From positions 2,209,001 through 2,273,000 of the forward strand of contig JAJNNQ010000010.1 in assembly GCA_027886175.1 (NCBI GenBank): a stretch of DNA of 64,000 nucleotides, written 5' to 3'. Shown here piece by piece: positions 12,701-27,700 of this stretch. The stretch's first letter is position 1, and each line of letters starts with the position of its first letter. The notes under the pieces were generated by a model. The model was not told the origin of the DNA and ran no database searches. It saw only the letters and a list, made by a program, of their open reading frames with translations. Source of the stretch: Phylloscopus collybita. Its lineage: Eukaryota; Chordata; Aves; Passeriformes; Phylloscopidae. A program made the position numbers and the translations under genes.

Positions 12701-15700
12701 GAGCTGAGAGCCTGGGGAGCTTCTCTCCAGTGGTTCTGTGCATGGGGGGGAATTAGTGACTGTCAGCTGGCTGTGGTTCTTCATGACTGAAACCCTGGAG
12801 ACCTCTAGTCCTTTTAAATTGCCTCTTCTCTCTAATTTCTCCATTTTTACTGCCTTTCAGTGTGAGAATGGGGGCCCCCAGAAGGGACACAATGGCAGTG
12901 GCAGACAAACTTCCTTCAAAGCTGCTGCCACAGCATGCAAAAGGCAGTGAGATGACACCTGAGGGAGGGGGCTGCAGCATCCAGATTAAGGTGCCTCGGT
13001 CAGGTCATGATGTGGAAGAGCTGACCAGAGTCTAACCTGAATTATTCCCTCCAGAGGGGGCCAGGTGTCCTCAGGAGGAGCAAACTGATCTAGAGAACTA
13101 AGACAAGGCTTGGTTGGTTCCTTCAGAAGGCAACAGCCAGGAAAGCTGAGGAGGTTTCTGTTTCTCTTAACATCACATTTCTGGGGTACACCTGGAATTA
13201 AGGACTGAGCTGGTCCCAGTCTTGAGATTGCTCTGCAAACCATGCAAAGGCCAGTGATAAACTACACTGCAGCTGCAGTGACAAATGACTGGCCCATGAC
13301 ATGTCCTTTCAAGTCACAGGTCTCCTCTACTGCCTGCTTCTCCCAGGGAGAAGATAGTTCACTGCTGTTCCTGCATAAAAATAATACATCATCTGTAGGA
13401 ACACCTCACTTCCCATTTCCTTCCCTCCCCACATCTGCTTCTCGAGAGGGCAGGAGCATGAGCACAGCCCTGTTCATCCACACAAACTCTACAGTCAAGG
13501 AGTAGCCCAAGCCAGGGCTTCTCCAGGCATGGGGTTTCACCTTCTATTTGCTCATCACACCCTGGCCCTCAGAAAATACTTGATATTTATCTCTTTTATG
13601 AATAAAATGCTGAAGAGATATGGATAAGAACTGACACAGTTTAGGGCAGCCAAGGCTCACTAAGTTTGAAAACATCAGCAAAGGTTGCACTGAGGTCTCC
13701 CCTGTACTGGCACCTTTGCACCCCTCAGCACCCTCTGAGCAGTAGCACCCAAGAACTGTGTCCTGGAAGCACCATCTGGTGTTTAATATCTGCCATAGTG
13801 GCTCCCACCCCCTGGGATGGCTCTCAATGCACTCAGAAGAACCAAGTTTTGGGGACAATAGTCCATGGGATTGGATCTGTTTCAGGAGAAATGCCAGTTG
13901 GAAACAAACAGCCACCAGAGAGCAAAGCCAAATGTGCAGGGATCACTGGAAAGAACTGAGGGAATTCAACCCTCTTGCTCCAGCAGGAGTAAAAGGCACC
14001 TTTGCAGCAGATCCTGAGCTCAGGACTGGACATGGATATGAACCATCACTTCTACATCCTTCCCACAGAGGCCAGCAGGGAAAAGCATGGAGCTTCTGCA
14101 CCTCTGTTTCTCTCTCCACAACCCTGAGAGTTTCACAATCTTGCAGGGAAGCTTGGAGGAAACCCCAAGTTCTGCTGGGTTTCACAGCAATACCACGTGA
14201 AAGCAGAAATTCGGAAGAATTTTGACATAAACCCAAGGATCTGTAGTGTCCACAGCAAAGAATTATTTAATCTACAACCTTTAAGATCACAGAGGTTCCA
14301 AGCAGCACTGTTTAGGGGATTCAAACATGCTATTTTTCAGCACAGAAAGACTAACTCCTAATTACACAACACTTTTTTTCAAGAAAAAGCACAGCTATTT
14401 GTGAGTGTACTTGTGTACATCAATATTTCAATGGCTGGAGCTTGGAGCTACAATGCAGGGCTTGTCTTCCAAACTGTGCTCCCAAATTCTGCAAACCACA
14501 GACATCCAGAGAGCTCTCAGAAGACCTGTGTCAGAAACTAGATATATCTCACTGGATGAGGGCCTGAATGTGGTGATTCAGGGGGTGACAGCCTCCTCAG
14601 GGGCTCTGAGCAATTGCACCAGTTCAAACCAGCACGTGGGCTCCCACCTTCACCAGGCAGCCACCCTGAGGTCTGAGTCAGTATCAGGAATAATAATGTG
14701 AGAGCTATGAAGAAATGACACTTACTTCAAGCTGGAAGAGTCCTGATGGAACTTCTTTCAGTGAATTCTCAGAAAAATCCACTTCTCTCAGGTGATTTTT
14801 CCAGAACACAGTCAATGCATCAGGTAGGAACTCCAGTGCATTTCTAGATGCTTTACAACATTTCTGGAAAACATAAAAAGCCCCACACTTACAGAGCAGT
14901 AATCATCTCTTTAAATAATGTGGTAGATCAGCTGTCACAAGTCAAAAGCTTTAATAAATAAATTCTAGGTGGTCTCTTTAGGTACCTTGATCTAGATAAA
15001 TTATTGAGCAGACACACAGGGTTTGCTAAGGAGACAAACACAACCGCTGGTCAAATCTCTTGGTGGGCAAAAAGTATGCCAAAAATTATTTTGAAAATCA
15101 CCCACCCCCATTTGCTTTTCAACCATAAACAAACACTTTCCCAAAGGATACTGCTCCTCTGCTGCCTCTGTGAAAATGAGGGATAAAGTCACAGTGAGAT
15201 ACAGATGTCCTAGTTTGCCATGGGTTTGGGCAAAGTTACCTCTGGTGAAAAAAAAGCTGGATCTAAAAGCTGGGTATTTTGTAAAATGATTCTAACAATA
15301 CGTCTTCTCTGAGGAACTACAGAGAAAATTAATACATCCATGTAAGACACATTTCTAAAACTTTTCCACCAATGCCATCAACACCGTGAGAACAGGCTGG
15401 AGCCTCAGAAAGACTGGCTCTGAAACCCATAACCCAAAGTTGGCAGGGGCCCTCCTACAGAACAGCCTTTTAAGCATCTAACAGCTTTTTAAGCATCACA
15501 GTCAATTTTTTTTTTTTTTTTGCATTGTTTCAACAGCTTTTTCAGCCTCTGACTTGGTCAGAGCAGCTCAACTTACCAGGGGGCAGGCCCAGGGATCTGG
15601 AAACACTTTCAGCTGATTTCTGGAAACATTCAGTACGTTCAGGGACTTGAAGCAGTACACAAAAACTGTTGGGAGTTCCACCAACCTGTTGTCAGAGACA

Positions 15701-18700
15701 TCAAACTCCTGCAGCTTCCTTAAACCAATCCAATTAGTTGCTGGAAAACATGAAACATTGTGGCCTTGGTATAAGCATGAGAGCTCTTAAGCCATTTTAA
15801 GCCATTATTCTAACATTTTTGGGTCCTTCCCTACAGCTCAGCCTTGAAATGCAAGCCAAACACTGGGCTGTACGTACTGTTTTCCTCGTCAAACAACTTC
15901 TCCATGTAGTTTTTGGAAGCGATGAGTTTTTTAAGGTTTTTAAGGTGTAGGAATCCAGTAGGGAGAGTGGAGAGCCTGTTGCTGGATACATCGACTTCAA
16001 GTAACCTGTGAGTTACAGAACAATCTCAGTCAGGCATCAGTAAAACAGCAGCAAAGCCTCCTGTTGCCACAGACATCTGTTTTTTACCAGGATAGCTTCA
16101 GTTCTGAATGAAAGCAGCTGAAATGTGCCTCGCAAGGCAAAGCAAAAAAAAAACCCTAATTAGAAAATTAACCCTTCCAAGCAGCAGAGAGAGGTGGTCT
16201 GGATAGACAGCAGATCAAATCATTGGTAACAGCCAGTAAATGTCACTCTGAGCCAGCTTAGAGGAATGGGGCTCACCAGAGCTGGAGAAAAGCAGAGGCA
16301 GCATGAGACAACACAGGAATAAAAGTCCCCACAACTGTCCTGCCAACAAACCTGGAAACACTGAGAACGCAGGGGGGCAAATCCTAAGTGAAACCTTGCA
16401 GCAGACAGAAAACAGAGCAAGGAGAGCTCCAGCCCAGTCTGAGGCTGCTCTCCCTGCAGGCTCAGCTCTTTGTGGAGCATTTACCTTGTGCAAATGATCT
16501 CATCAGAGGACTGCACACTGGGTAGCTCTGTCAGCTGGTTGTCAGCCAGGCTGAGCTTCCGCAGGTTTATCAGCCCCCACGGGATCACGGATGGGAGGGA
16601 CACCAGGCAGTTGGCAGAGAGATCAAGCTCAGTTATCTGACAGGAGATATCGATCAGCCAGTCCAGATCCACCCAGGGCAGTTTGAGGTTTGACCAGTTC
16701 ACACACAAAGCCTGCATGTGTCAAAGAGAGAAGAGAAAACCACATGAGTGAAATCCCAGTTGGTCTCAGCCTGTGCTACACCACTGGGAATCTGGCAGAG
16801 CAGAGCACATGAGCATTTTGCTCACTTTCCCATTTTGCTCACTTTCCAATCTGCTTCTAGGAATTAAACTGACTCAGAGATGAAATCATGCCTGGATATC
16901 AGCAGCCCCTGCCATATCTGCTCCATGATTTCACTCCAAAGATGATGAGCAAGCTCAAGCAGGGGACCTGGACTTCTTCACCAGCCAAATTATTCAGGGC
17001 CCAGCTTGGACAGAAGAAAGTGTGAACACACAGTGGTCATCAATGCAAGGAAACAACCCAAGGCCTCATTTTCAAGATCACCTCATTGCATTCCAATCCT
17101 TGTCCCGAAATGCACATTTTAAAAATTATATTCCCAAAACGTTTTCATAAACTTGTTGGTTTTGACATAACTCATCCCAAAACCAGCCTAAATGGAAAGA
17201 ACTGCTGGTTCTCCACCAGGAGGCAGCAAGAACCCAACAGCAAACTTAATTTGCTTTCCAATGCCCAGTATTTAGCTCTTTGGAATTTTAACCCCAAATT
17301 TGGAATTAAAAGGAATGTATTTGGGGAAAGGAGAGAAAGAAAAGGGCAACAAAGGGCCTGTCTCAAATGCTTATTTGAGACTCAGAATTGGTCATGTAGA
17401 TCAGACAGTTCAAACGTTTAGGAGAATGGAACAAAGGCTAAGTACAAACAGATGCACTTTTTAGATATTGACAGTAGTTGTACTTAGTGTAGACACTGTG
17501 CTTTTCAAACCTTCACTCGTGATGCCTCAGGACAGCCCTGCAAATATGAATGGAAATATTATGCCCATTGTGCCACTGGGGAAACCAAGGCAGAGAGCTC
17601 CAGCTGTTTGTTTAAAGCTACATCCACTGCCATGCCACAAGGCACCCCTGTAAAACACAGCAGCCAGCAGCAAAAAGAAATCAAATTAAGCAGAGTCTCC
17701 ACTGCTACTGCAAAGTGCAGAGCACCCAAGGGTAGCTGCACTGCAAAGCTTTCACTCTCACACCAAACATATCCTGCTTTACTGCTAGATTTACCAAGTC
17801 TGCATAGTTAACGGCTTCCTGCTTAGAAACTCTCATTTTAATTTCAGTAGGCAGCTTTCTAAACTTTTCTCTCACCTGTAACATGTACCACAAATCCCTT
17901 GGCTTAGGAAAAATTAGTTGTCCTTGAGTACACCAACCAATGCAGTAATAATACAGCCTTACAGCCTTTCAGGGGGTGCAAGCAGGACCTTGTGCTGCTC
18001 CTCTTTGCAGACTGATAACCCATCTCTATTTTAGATTTAGATTGCTGTGTATCATTTCCCTCAAAAATGCAGAGGCTTGGCTTCAGGGTACTTAATGTGA
18101 TAAGGAGATACCTGTAGAATGCAGATAATGACTTCTCAAACCACAGACAAGATTGTGAAATCCAGCACCTGCTATCAGGGCTGGGGGCTCGTGTCCTGTA
18201 TCCAAGGCAGCTTTTTGAACCCCAGCAATCAGTGCCCCCCTTCTCATCCAGAGACAAGGGCTGACAGTGTCTCTGCAAACTGGAGGACCTGCCAAATCCC
18301 TCTGTCTGACTTAGGTACCAGTAACCTGGTATCAGTGGTTAGGGGTTTGGTTGGCTCAGGACTCTGCAGTCAAAATCTTTATTAAGTGAAAGAAATCCTG
18401 ACAGCAGTGCCACAAAGAGAGGAGATTTACAACACAACTCATACTTAATCATCTGCACTGCCTTCCCAGAAAAGCTGTTTCTCTGATGCCAAAGGTCTGT
18501 GATGCCAAACTCACAGAGCTCAGCCCAACCTTTCTCCATTTGGGGCTGGTGGTGAACTCTGTGCTAAACCAGGGACAGAGTTCAGAGGATGTTAGCTCAG
18601 GGCTGACTGCAGACAGCTCCCTGCTCTTCAGAAGGCCAAGGAAAACCTCTGTAGACTCTCCTCTCCTGCCAAAGGAAGAATTTCTCAATACAAGCCCTGG

Positions 18701-21700
18701 AGACTAAACTGAAATCTTCTACTGCAGCAATGTCAGGGGATGCACTGAGGCAAAGGACTGGAAATTGTGCAGGAGCAAGAAACCCTGCTGCTCTTGGGCA
18801 AAGGATCAACTATAAATATGAAAAATATTTACTTAAATCTGAGGCTGTCTGGTAAGGTGATTAAGAAAGGCTGTTGTGCATTTCCCCTAAACGACGTGAC
18901 GTGCTCCATCAGAGCCTCGCTCCTGCTGCAGATGGGATAATCTGAGGACAGGGATCTGCTCCCTCCATCAACAACCCTGCTCTGAATGCTGTGTGGGACT
19001 GCTGCAGAGCTCCGTGCTGATGGTGATGTAAGTGAGATTACCAGGATAAAGAAATGAGAGGAGGATCCCACACACACACACACACATACATTTGTATGCT
19101 TGAATATAAAATTATTGGTAAAATATCTCCCAGGGAAAATGCAGCAGACATAGCTCTTCTCTGGCCTGTAATGGAAAAATTAAATATATCTCACACTGTA
19201 CACACTGGAAAGCTACATTTATCTCCCTGCTGACTACATCTTTTGAAGTTTGGAATCTGTGCCCAGCCACTTCACTGCAAAGGCTCTCTTTGGCATTTGG
19301 TACCTGTTCCTGTAAAAATGGACCACTTCCTCTCTTCAGCAAAGCTGTGGTCTGCTGTGGGTATAAATTTATGCCAGGGGAGAACAAAAAAAAAAGGAGA
19401 AACAGATATTAGGAAAATGAGATGTAACTCCTCTTGCCTGAGAAAGGGCAGCTCTGCTCAGTGCAAGGGCTGTCTGGAAGGTGTGGCAGCCAAAACCAGC
19501 TCTCAGGCACATTTTATGCATAGCTCTGCATTCACTGCTGTGAAATCGATTGGAGCTCAGCTGTGCTCAAGTGTTTCCACTCAGAGATAGCACAGAAGGG
19601 ACCAAGCCTTTTGAAGTTCTGGGCTCACTCTGAAATGATCAGTGCTTGCTTTGCCCTCCCTGTCCAAGGGGAGAACTTTCTGACATCCAGCTGGCTGCCA
19701 CACACATCCCAGTCTCCTCACAATCCAGTTTTGCTTCCTCCCAGTGCAGAATCCATCTCAGGATGAACCCTCTGAGACAAGGAGAAAGCCGAGGCAGTTT
19801 GTCTGCAGCTCTCACAAAGTTGTTTTTTAAGAAGTTTATCAGGGTGTGTGAGTGTCACTTCCCAAAGATCTGAGCTCTGCAGACAAACCAGGACAGATCC
19901 TCCCGAATCTGTCCCAGTCTGCCAAAAATGAATTCAAAGAGAAAGCATTAAATAAGTAAACATATTAAAAATAAACAGCTACTAGGAGAATCAAGGTCAA
20001 GTTTCTATGTTTTTTCCTCTGCCTTTTTTTTTTCCTTTTTCTTTCTTTTCAAAGCCCAGGCCCTTCTGGCAATGTCTGAAGACTGCTCTCTTCTTTGCTC
20101 AGGGTGTGACAACAGCAAAGCTGAGTCATTTTTACAGCAGCTAAGTTAAATATTGCCAGCAAATTCACATGGAAAACAGACCTCTTGCCTGTGATTCAAA
20201 CACTTATTTCCAAGTTTATTTAAGCTGAATTATCCAGTTGGGTTTCTTTTTTTACTTCTGAAAGACATTTTATCAACTCTTATTCACATCTAGAATTCAG
20301 ATTCCTTTTGTTTATCTGTCAACAAAATTAAGAGTAGCACAGGGAGGGCTCTAAATCTACTGATTGCACCTAAAGAAGTCAAGCTCACTTATGTGGTCTA
20401 ACACTCAGGGTATTAACAGGAACCCAGTGAGAGGATTCTGGCAGGAAAACAGAGAATGGAGAAGTTTGTAAAGCTACTAAAACCTCTCTCCTTATTTTCA
20501 CTTAACACCAAAGCAGAACCAACAGCCTGGAATGCTACGAGCTGAGCAGACAGACACTAGAGTGGATTGATTAGGGACATCTTCTCACTGCAAAATTTTT
20601 GTGACCTGATGAAAATTGTAAGCATTGAAAGCTCAGGGATCTGATGCTCCTAATCAGTGTAGGTTAAACCACATGTTGAGGGGAAAAATTAAAAAGGCCT
20701 GATAATAAATTGCTGGAGAACAGCATAAATAATACAGAGCACTGTGTGCTTCCCTATGAAGTAGTAACAATACCAGTGTGAGACACTTTTTTACTGCTGA
20801 GGATCTGAAGTAGGGAAGATACTCACTGCTTTGCTCATGCTCCTGGTTGACACAAAGCCACCCAAGCCCATTTTCACCTGAACTGACACAGAAGGGTTCC
20901 CATGCTCAGCTCTGTGCCACACCAACACTCAGGGACACCACAGAGCTTGTGGCATGACCCTGCAACCAGGAGGCACAACAGAAACCTAAAGGAAGTGGTG
21001 ACCCTGGGGGCACAGAGGAAATCTGTGCTAGAAGCAGCCCAGCTTCTTCTCTGGAAGACTTTGAGCCCAAAGTTGGTGTTTCCTCTGCCCAGCACACCCT
21101 AGCTCACACCATGGTGTTTAAATTGCCCCACAGAAGCTGTTGCTGTGTCTTGCACAGTGATGCCGTTCACAGTCTTGATGTTTTACACCCTGTAATTCAG
21201 CACCAAAGCCACTTGCACAGCTTTCTAGAAGGGCAGCAAACCACAAGGCTCTTAGTCGAGAAGAACCAGCAGCCACATGGCATGCAAAGACAATTTTCAG
21301 TTATTAACATGATGCCCCTTTAAAACAACATCTCCTCAGGCAGATAAATGGTTACTTACTGTTTTTGCTGGAGCACTACCTGGTAGTGGGGTTGTCTCAA
21401 TGAAATACTTCCTCAGAAGGTGTTTGCTGGATTCAGGACTGTCCATCAGGATGTAGGAACAAAAGAAAGCTCCATTCCGCAACAAAAACACGGCTACATC
21501 TTCATTCCCTTGGGAGAAAAGCAGATTGTTTGCTCCCTTCACCTCATGTAAATGAGCCAGCAAGGAGCTGAACAGAAATCCTGGGAAATAACCACTTCTG
21601 AAAAAAACTGTGGGGGTGTTCAAAAAGGAAACTGAACTGTGTAAAGGCTGTTTCCTCCAGAGGCAGGACTCAGTTTGGTCAAACTGAGACAGCAAAGACA

Positions 21701-24700
21701 CTGTATAAAAGTGCTGGCCCAGGCTCTTTCTTTCTTCTCTTTTTTCACATCTTATTAAACTATACACACAGCTGTGCTTTGAAGTGTAAATTATTCAGCC
21801 TAAATCAAGCATGTGTGCCAGTGTCCATAACAATAATGCTTTTGCTTGCAAGGATTCTGGTTTTTAAGGGTCTTTTCCCAAGGAGTTTATAGAGGAAAGT
21901 GCAGCCTCTCAGTATTTACAGTAATCTATCCTCACAAGGCCCCGACTCCAATCTGGCTGAGTGGAAAGATTCAGAGCCAATTTTATTTCAATTCATCCTG
22001 CTGGAAATCCAGCTCCAGACAAGCCATGGGTACCATCCTGTGTGTGAACAGCTCAGCCATTTCTTTGCAGACCTGGCAGAAGAGGGGCAAAACGTGGAGG
22101 GATGCAAGCACACACCTGCCTTTATAGCAGCATAGAGGGGCAGGCGGATGAGGACGGGGAACTCGTTCCTCCGGACTGCACAGCTCTCAGGGTCAGCACT
22201 GTAGGCACGGATCAGGAGCTTGACAATGTCCAAATGGCCCTGCTGGCAGGCTATGGCCAGCATCCAGTTCAGGAGCTGCTGGCAAGTATTAGGACCTACC
22301 AAAAACACACAAGATGTGACTTAGTTGGTGGCACGGCGCTGTGATGTGTGAGGAACACCCGCAGATAATGGCTGTGCAAAGGGGTGTGGGATGGGGTGAT
22401 GCTCCTGAGGACAAAAGGAACAGGTTACACTGCTAAAGTGTGTCAGAGAAGGGTCCTAAGCTGGTCAGGCACAAAGTTTTCAGCTTTGCTTAACTGCTCT
22501 TCTTTATCCACACAGCTAATGGGTGAAATTTTTTGTCTGTCCCTGACCTAAGCATTCATAAGGCAACAACAGTTCTGCTAAAACACCAGCAGCTAAATAA
22601 ACATCTGACCCCAAACAGGGATGGCCAGAACTGTCTCTGCATCCAGACCCAAACAGACATTAGATCCAAACACCCAAGATTGGCCACTGCTTTCAAGTTC
22701 ATGAGAAGGGATGCAAAAATCTTTCTGGATGCAAAACCAGATGAGTTTTCATGCTATTGAAAATGCTATTTTATAAAAATAAATGCTTTGGTCAACAAAA
22801 AAAGAAATGTTGTAGCTTGTTTTTGCTGCAACTTGAAGTCTCCCACAAAAAAATTTCATTTCCCCTTCAAGTATTTCATTTCAGGTCAACTCTTTACTAT
22901 TAATTCATAGTAAAGTCAGACAATGTCATTTAAGGCTAAAAACTAAAATACCATGTTCTAATTTCTGCATGGGTTTGCTGACATTTTAGTCATTCTCAAA
23001 CTTGTTTTTTTTTCAGAAATAATGTTTTCCTGTAGAACTCCACTTTCCTCTAGGTGTGCCTAATTCTGGGCATGTAACTAAATGCCCAGGGCAGAATTAT
23101 TTCTGCCAACAATAAGCAGTCCCCAAATCTTCCCTGATTCCCTGTACTACCTCCACATACTTTACAAATTCACATCCTCTCTGAAACACTTACAGGAACA
23201 TCCACAAGCCCAAGTTTTACATGTCAAGGCTTTTTCTGCAGCTTATCCATGTGGAAATTACATTGCCCTTTGCATTCTTAACAACTCCAATAAATCCCTC
23301 ACCCTCCTGCTGCAAAAAAGCAGCTGTAAGCCACAAGTAGTTCTCACTGTTCCAAGGGAGAATCACTGCAATGCAACAGCCAAATTGCAAATTTATGCAA
23401 TTTATACCTAAGCCCTGTGATTGGTTTCTGTGTAACCTCCCAAGAAAACAGTTGGAAGGAAGGTCCTGCACAAAGATTTCTGAAAGCTGCTGTTCGTACA
23501 GAGCTCCTCCCCTGACCCCCCCGAAGCAAGAGCTGGAGGGAATTTGGTCACTTCTGAACTGAGCTGAGTTTCCAGAAACTACTTAAGTCACTTTTCATTA
23601 CTCAGTGTATTATATTAATATAATTTCATTCTTGCTACTAGGCTACTCAGCTTCCTTTCTGGCTGAAGGAAATATTACATTTAATTGCATCCCCCAAACT
23701 GGAACATTTATTTTGCTTAACAGTGCTCCAACCAAACCAAATAAGCAGGTTTCCCAACAGGTTATTCCTGTTCTTAGTGAGGCCACTGGCAACTCTTTAG
23801 TCCCAGTGAGGAGCTAGAGCTATATTCAGGTAAAATATTGCAGAAGCCAACTTAGCTCTTGTGTTACTGCAGTGTCTGAGGTCGAGGATTTGCCTCAGAT
23901 GTTCTGCAGGACCTCTGGACCCCAAATGCATGGAAGGTCCCAGGGAGTTGCCAAGCTCAAAGAACACTGAGAGAGCAACAGGGACCCAAACACAGCTCCT
24001 GGTCCTGTCTGAGTTGGGCTCTGCCCCCCACCCCCACTGCTGCCTTAGGAATCGTGTCTGAGCCAAAAAATATCTCTGCTCTGAAATAATTACTGTCATA
24101 AAATACAAGTAAAATATAATGATGATACTAAAGTAGGAATTCCCCTGAAAGTCAAAACAAAATGTCAAGCAGAGAACAAAGTGGGTGTCAGCTGTGCACC
24201 CAAAGTGTTCCTGGCCAGTCAGGCCACTCACTGCCAGCACCACTGAGATTGTTGGATCAGCACTGGGATGATGATGCATCCTGAAAATCCCCTAATTTCG
24301 TAGGGTCTGGGATGTCACCCAGCTGTGAGGCCTGACAGGAATGAACTGTCTCAACGGCATCTTCCTCCACTTCCAGTCTGCAAACATGGAATAAACTTAT
24401 GAACGTGTTTCTCTTCCCCAGGGGGGGGAAGTTTACTTCAAGCAGGGCAGAGATCTGATCCCTCCACGCACTTTCCCATGGCTAAACCCCTCCCCTCCCA
24501 TGGAATGCAAAAAAAAACCCCAAATGCCTGCTGGCAGCTGTAGCACACAGCTCCTGAAAAACTCGAGGAGAGGCAGGGTCAGCCCAGGGCTTACCACGCA
24601 GAGAATCCAGCAGCTCCTTCACGATGTCCTTGTGCCCAAAATACGCGGCCACCACCGCGGCATTGTCATCATTGGGCTCCGTCGGTAACACCACCAACGC

Positions 24701-27700
24701 CTCCTTCAGCAGGTACCTCACCGCCTGCAGATCTCCATATGCTGCTGCAATGCCTAAAAGCTGACACTGGGGAGGGAAACACAGCACAAGAAACTCTCTG
24801 TTCAGGGCAGCAGGCGGAGAAAGAGCGTTTTCTAGAGCTGGATGGGGTTTATTTGTGCCCACGCCAAGGCTGTCGCCGTGGTTAACTGGGAAGGTCATAA
24901 ACACTAGTGGCCATTGTAATCATTGCTGATAAATGTATTATATTAATTTGTTGGGGTTTGCATGATAGTTTTTTGTATGGTTTTTTCACATAAGTGCCTG
25001 AGGCACAGAACTGTGAGTATGAACCCATTCTTCACGGACCAACAGAAAAAGCATTTGCGCAGCTCAGCTGCAAAATTGCAGTATTACCTGTTTAGGAGAT
25101 GGCCAGTATGACCAATCTTGGCATGCAGGGACCCTCCCAAAACACTCACATCAGCTCTGTGCACAGAGCAGGCTCAAAAGGAGGGCTCTGAAGGCAGAGC
25201 AGTGCAGAAGCTGGCACAGAGTTTGTGATAAAATTCCACACACAGGCAGCAAAATCATCCCAGGGGGCCATTAACCATCTTTGCACTGATGGGAGAATAC
25301 ATTTTTTGCTAAGTCTATAAACTGCTTCCTTTTTACAGGGAAAAATGCATTTCCCTGTTTTGGTGACCACAGCAGCAGCACCCCTCCTCACACAGCCTCC
25401 TGTTCCTACAGACACTGCTCCCTGTGGTCTGTCCCACGTTCCTGATCTGTGTTTTCAAGGGCAAACTGTGTCCCTCAGCACGTTTCTGCAGATCCCCACA
25501 CAACCCATCAGATTTTTTCCACACAAAAATGACAGAAGACAGCAGCACCTGGGAATTTTGGCATCTTTGCCAACAAAATCTGAGAGAGAGCAGTAACCCA
25601 ACCCAACCTTTTCCACTTGCAGTGCAGTCTCCTCACAGGACAACCTAATCAACTCTTGGGCCTTGCTGGTGTCCCCAGCTTTGTAGGCATCCTGGATGCT
25701 TTCTGTCACAGGGGTCTGGATGACGGAGACGTCGCCACTCGTGGACTGTTTGCCACCCATGTCCACAGTTCCTGCAGGAAAAACAGGAAAGAGAAGTCAG
25801 GGAGAAGTGCCTGCTCGTTACCCATGCACAGCTGCAATGTTAGTGAATCCTGGGAACACAACAAGTTGGTGATTTTCAATGGAATATTTACTGCACGTAA
25901 TTAAAATTAAAAAAAAAGAGCCTGATAAAAGAAAGTGATAAAATGTGAAAGTACTTCCCAACAGGGACATGAAACTGAGAGGGACAGCGAGTTCCCCAAT
26001 GGCTCCCAGAGGTGGTTTCCAAAGGAAGGTGTGGAAGCTCACACACATGGAGACATGAACCCTTCATCTGCCTGGCACACTCCTGCTGAGGAGCCAGGGA
26101 AGAGGAGCAATTAACATGGGACTGGCACCTGCAGGGATTCTGACAAAGCCAGGAATCCAAAAGGCAAATTTGGTATTACTGGCCTTGCTTTAGTCACTCT
26201 TCACTCCTGACAACAGCCTGATAAAATCCCATGTCCTCCAGCATTTTCAACCAGGATTTTAGGCACCTCTACAAGAGATTTTGCAAGATGCCCAGCGTCA
26301 CCTTAATCAATTCTGGAGAATCTCCTAGACCAGACTTTCTTTTCCTAAATGGTTTTGGGAGCCAGAAGAGCTTTTAAGTGTCAGAGATTAAGAGATGAAG
26401 CCATTAGAGAAGATGCTTTGGTGGGTGGCTAATGAGGCAGGCAGGAAGTCTCACACCCAAACATTCCCCAGCTACCAGTACAGGGAAAGCTGCATTAAAG
26501 TCACTGAAATACAAGATATTTTCAGGTCCACTCCTGAACAACAAGCAAGACAGGAAAAAAGCATTTTCCACTTGAAAATAAAGTGATTTTTTCCTGCTAA
26601 AATATTACGAATTATTACTGCTTATTTGCAACTGGTTAAATAAGGCACTTAAACCCACAGTTCTTCACATTTATTAAAAAGGATTTATTTTTTTAAATAG
26701 TCACATATGTCACACAGGGCCTAGTTTAATGGAGCCTGGAAAGAGAAGTAAACTCGGAGCAATCCATAACTGTCAGTAAATATCTTTGAATAATGCAGTC
26801 TGAATCACCAGTAGGTTCTGACTAACACTCCTCATCAATTATTTAAACGAAGCTCAAATCACTCAGACATTGGAGATGGCTCCAGAGGTTCGTGCCATTA
26901 AAAGTGTGCCCTCACCAATAACCTTTCCCAGATGATGAAGAACGTGTGAAGGACAAGGAGAAGAAATCAAGGCCCAGGAAAGTGGGATTGAATTACAGCA
27001 CAATAAACAGCATCTCAGAGCTCATGGTAATGGGTGCAGTGCTTCCATAATTCTGTAATTTTAGGGAACACAAGGGAAAAGGAATTCTTCCTGCATTTGG
27101 CTCACTCTTAAAGCAGACCACACACCTATAAGGGATCACTAAGAATATCACATATCATTTAATTTTCATTCTCATGGACACCAAAGATTGGGAAAAAAAT
27201 ATTCCCAAATATTCTTAGGCAAGTATGTTTAAAGGATGAGGGAGGGGAGAGCTTTAAAGCAAAGCAGTTCTCTGGTCAAAACAACTCAGAACTGGACTAA
27301 GAAAATTTTAAAAATACAGATCCAAGCAAAGACTGCAGTTACTGGAACAGGCAGCCTGTGATGAAACCCTGCACACAGAGAGAAGCTGTGGAATTCCCCT
27401 TGGAGGAAAGAATGCCTCACATTGGAGATACAAAACAGCTGGAAAGCTCCTCAGCTTCCTGCTCAAGGAGCCCAGCAAACCAGGGCTGACAGAGCACAGC
27501 AACTTCCATCTGCTTCCTACAAATTGCAGAAAGGAGGGACAAATTTTCCTCAGTTCCTGCCTCAATCCTGATTTTGGGGACTATCACTCAAGGCCCACAC
27601 CTGGAGCCATTCCAGATGTAAAAGCACAGCCTTTCTGCCAAAGAATTGAGCAGGGCCATCTCTCTTTGATTTGAGATCATGACCCAGGAGGGTGGAGGTA

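Larger units (their letters stand above)
16712..21359 (-). other. LRRK1: LRRK1 intron 6
   Basis: 4.6 kb intron separating the ankyrin part from the leucine-rich repeat part of the gene. It holds a perfect 17-bp tandem duplication (16814-16847) and a short CA microsatellite (19069-19086). No further exon or repeat family was recognised. Confidence 0.85.
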
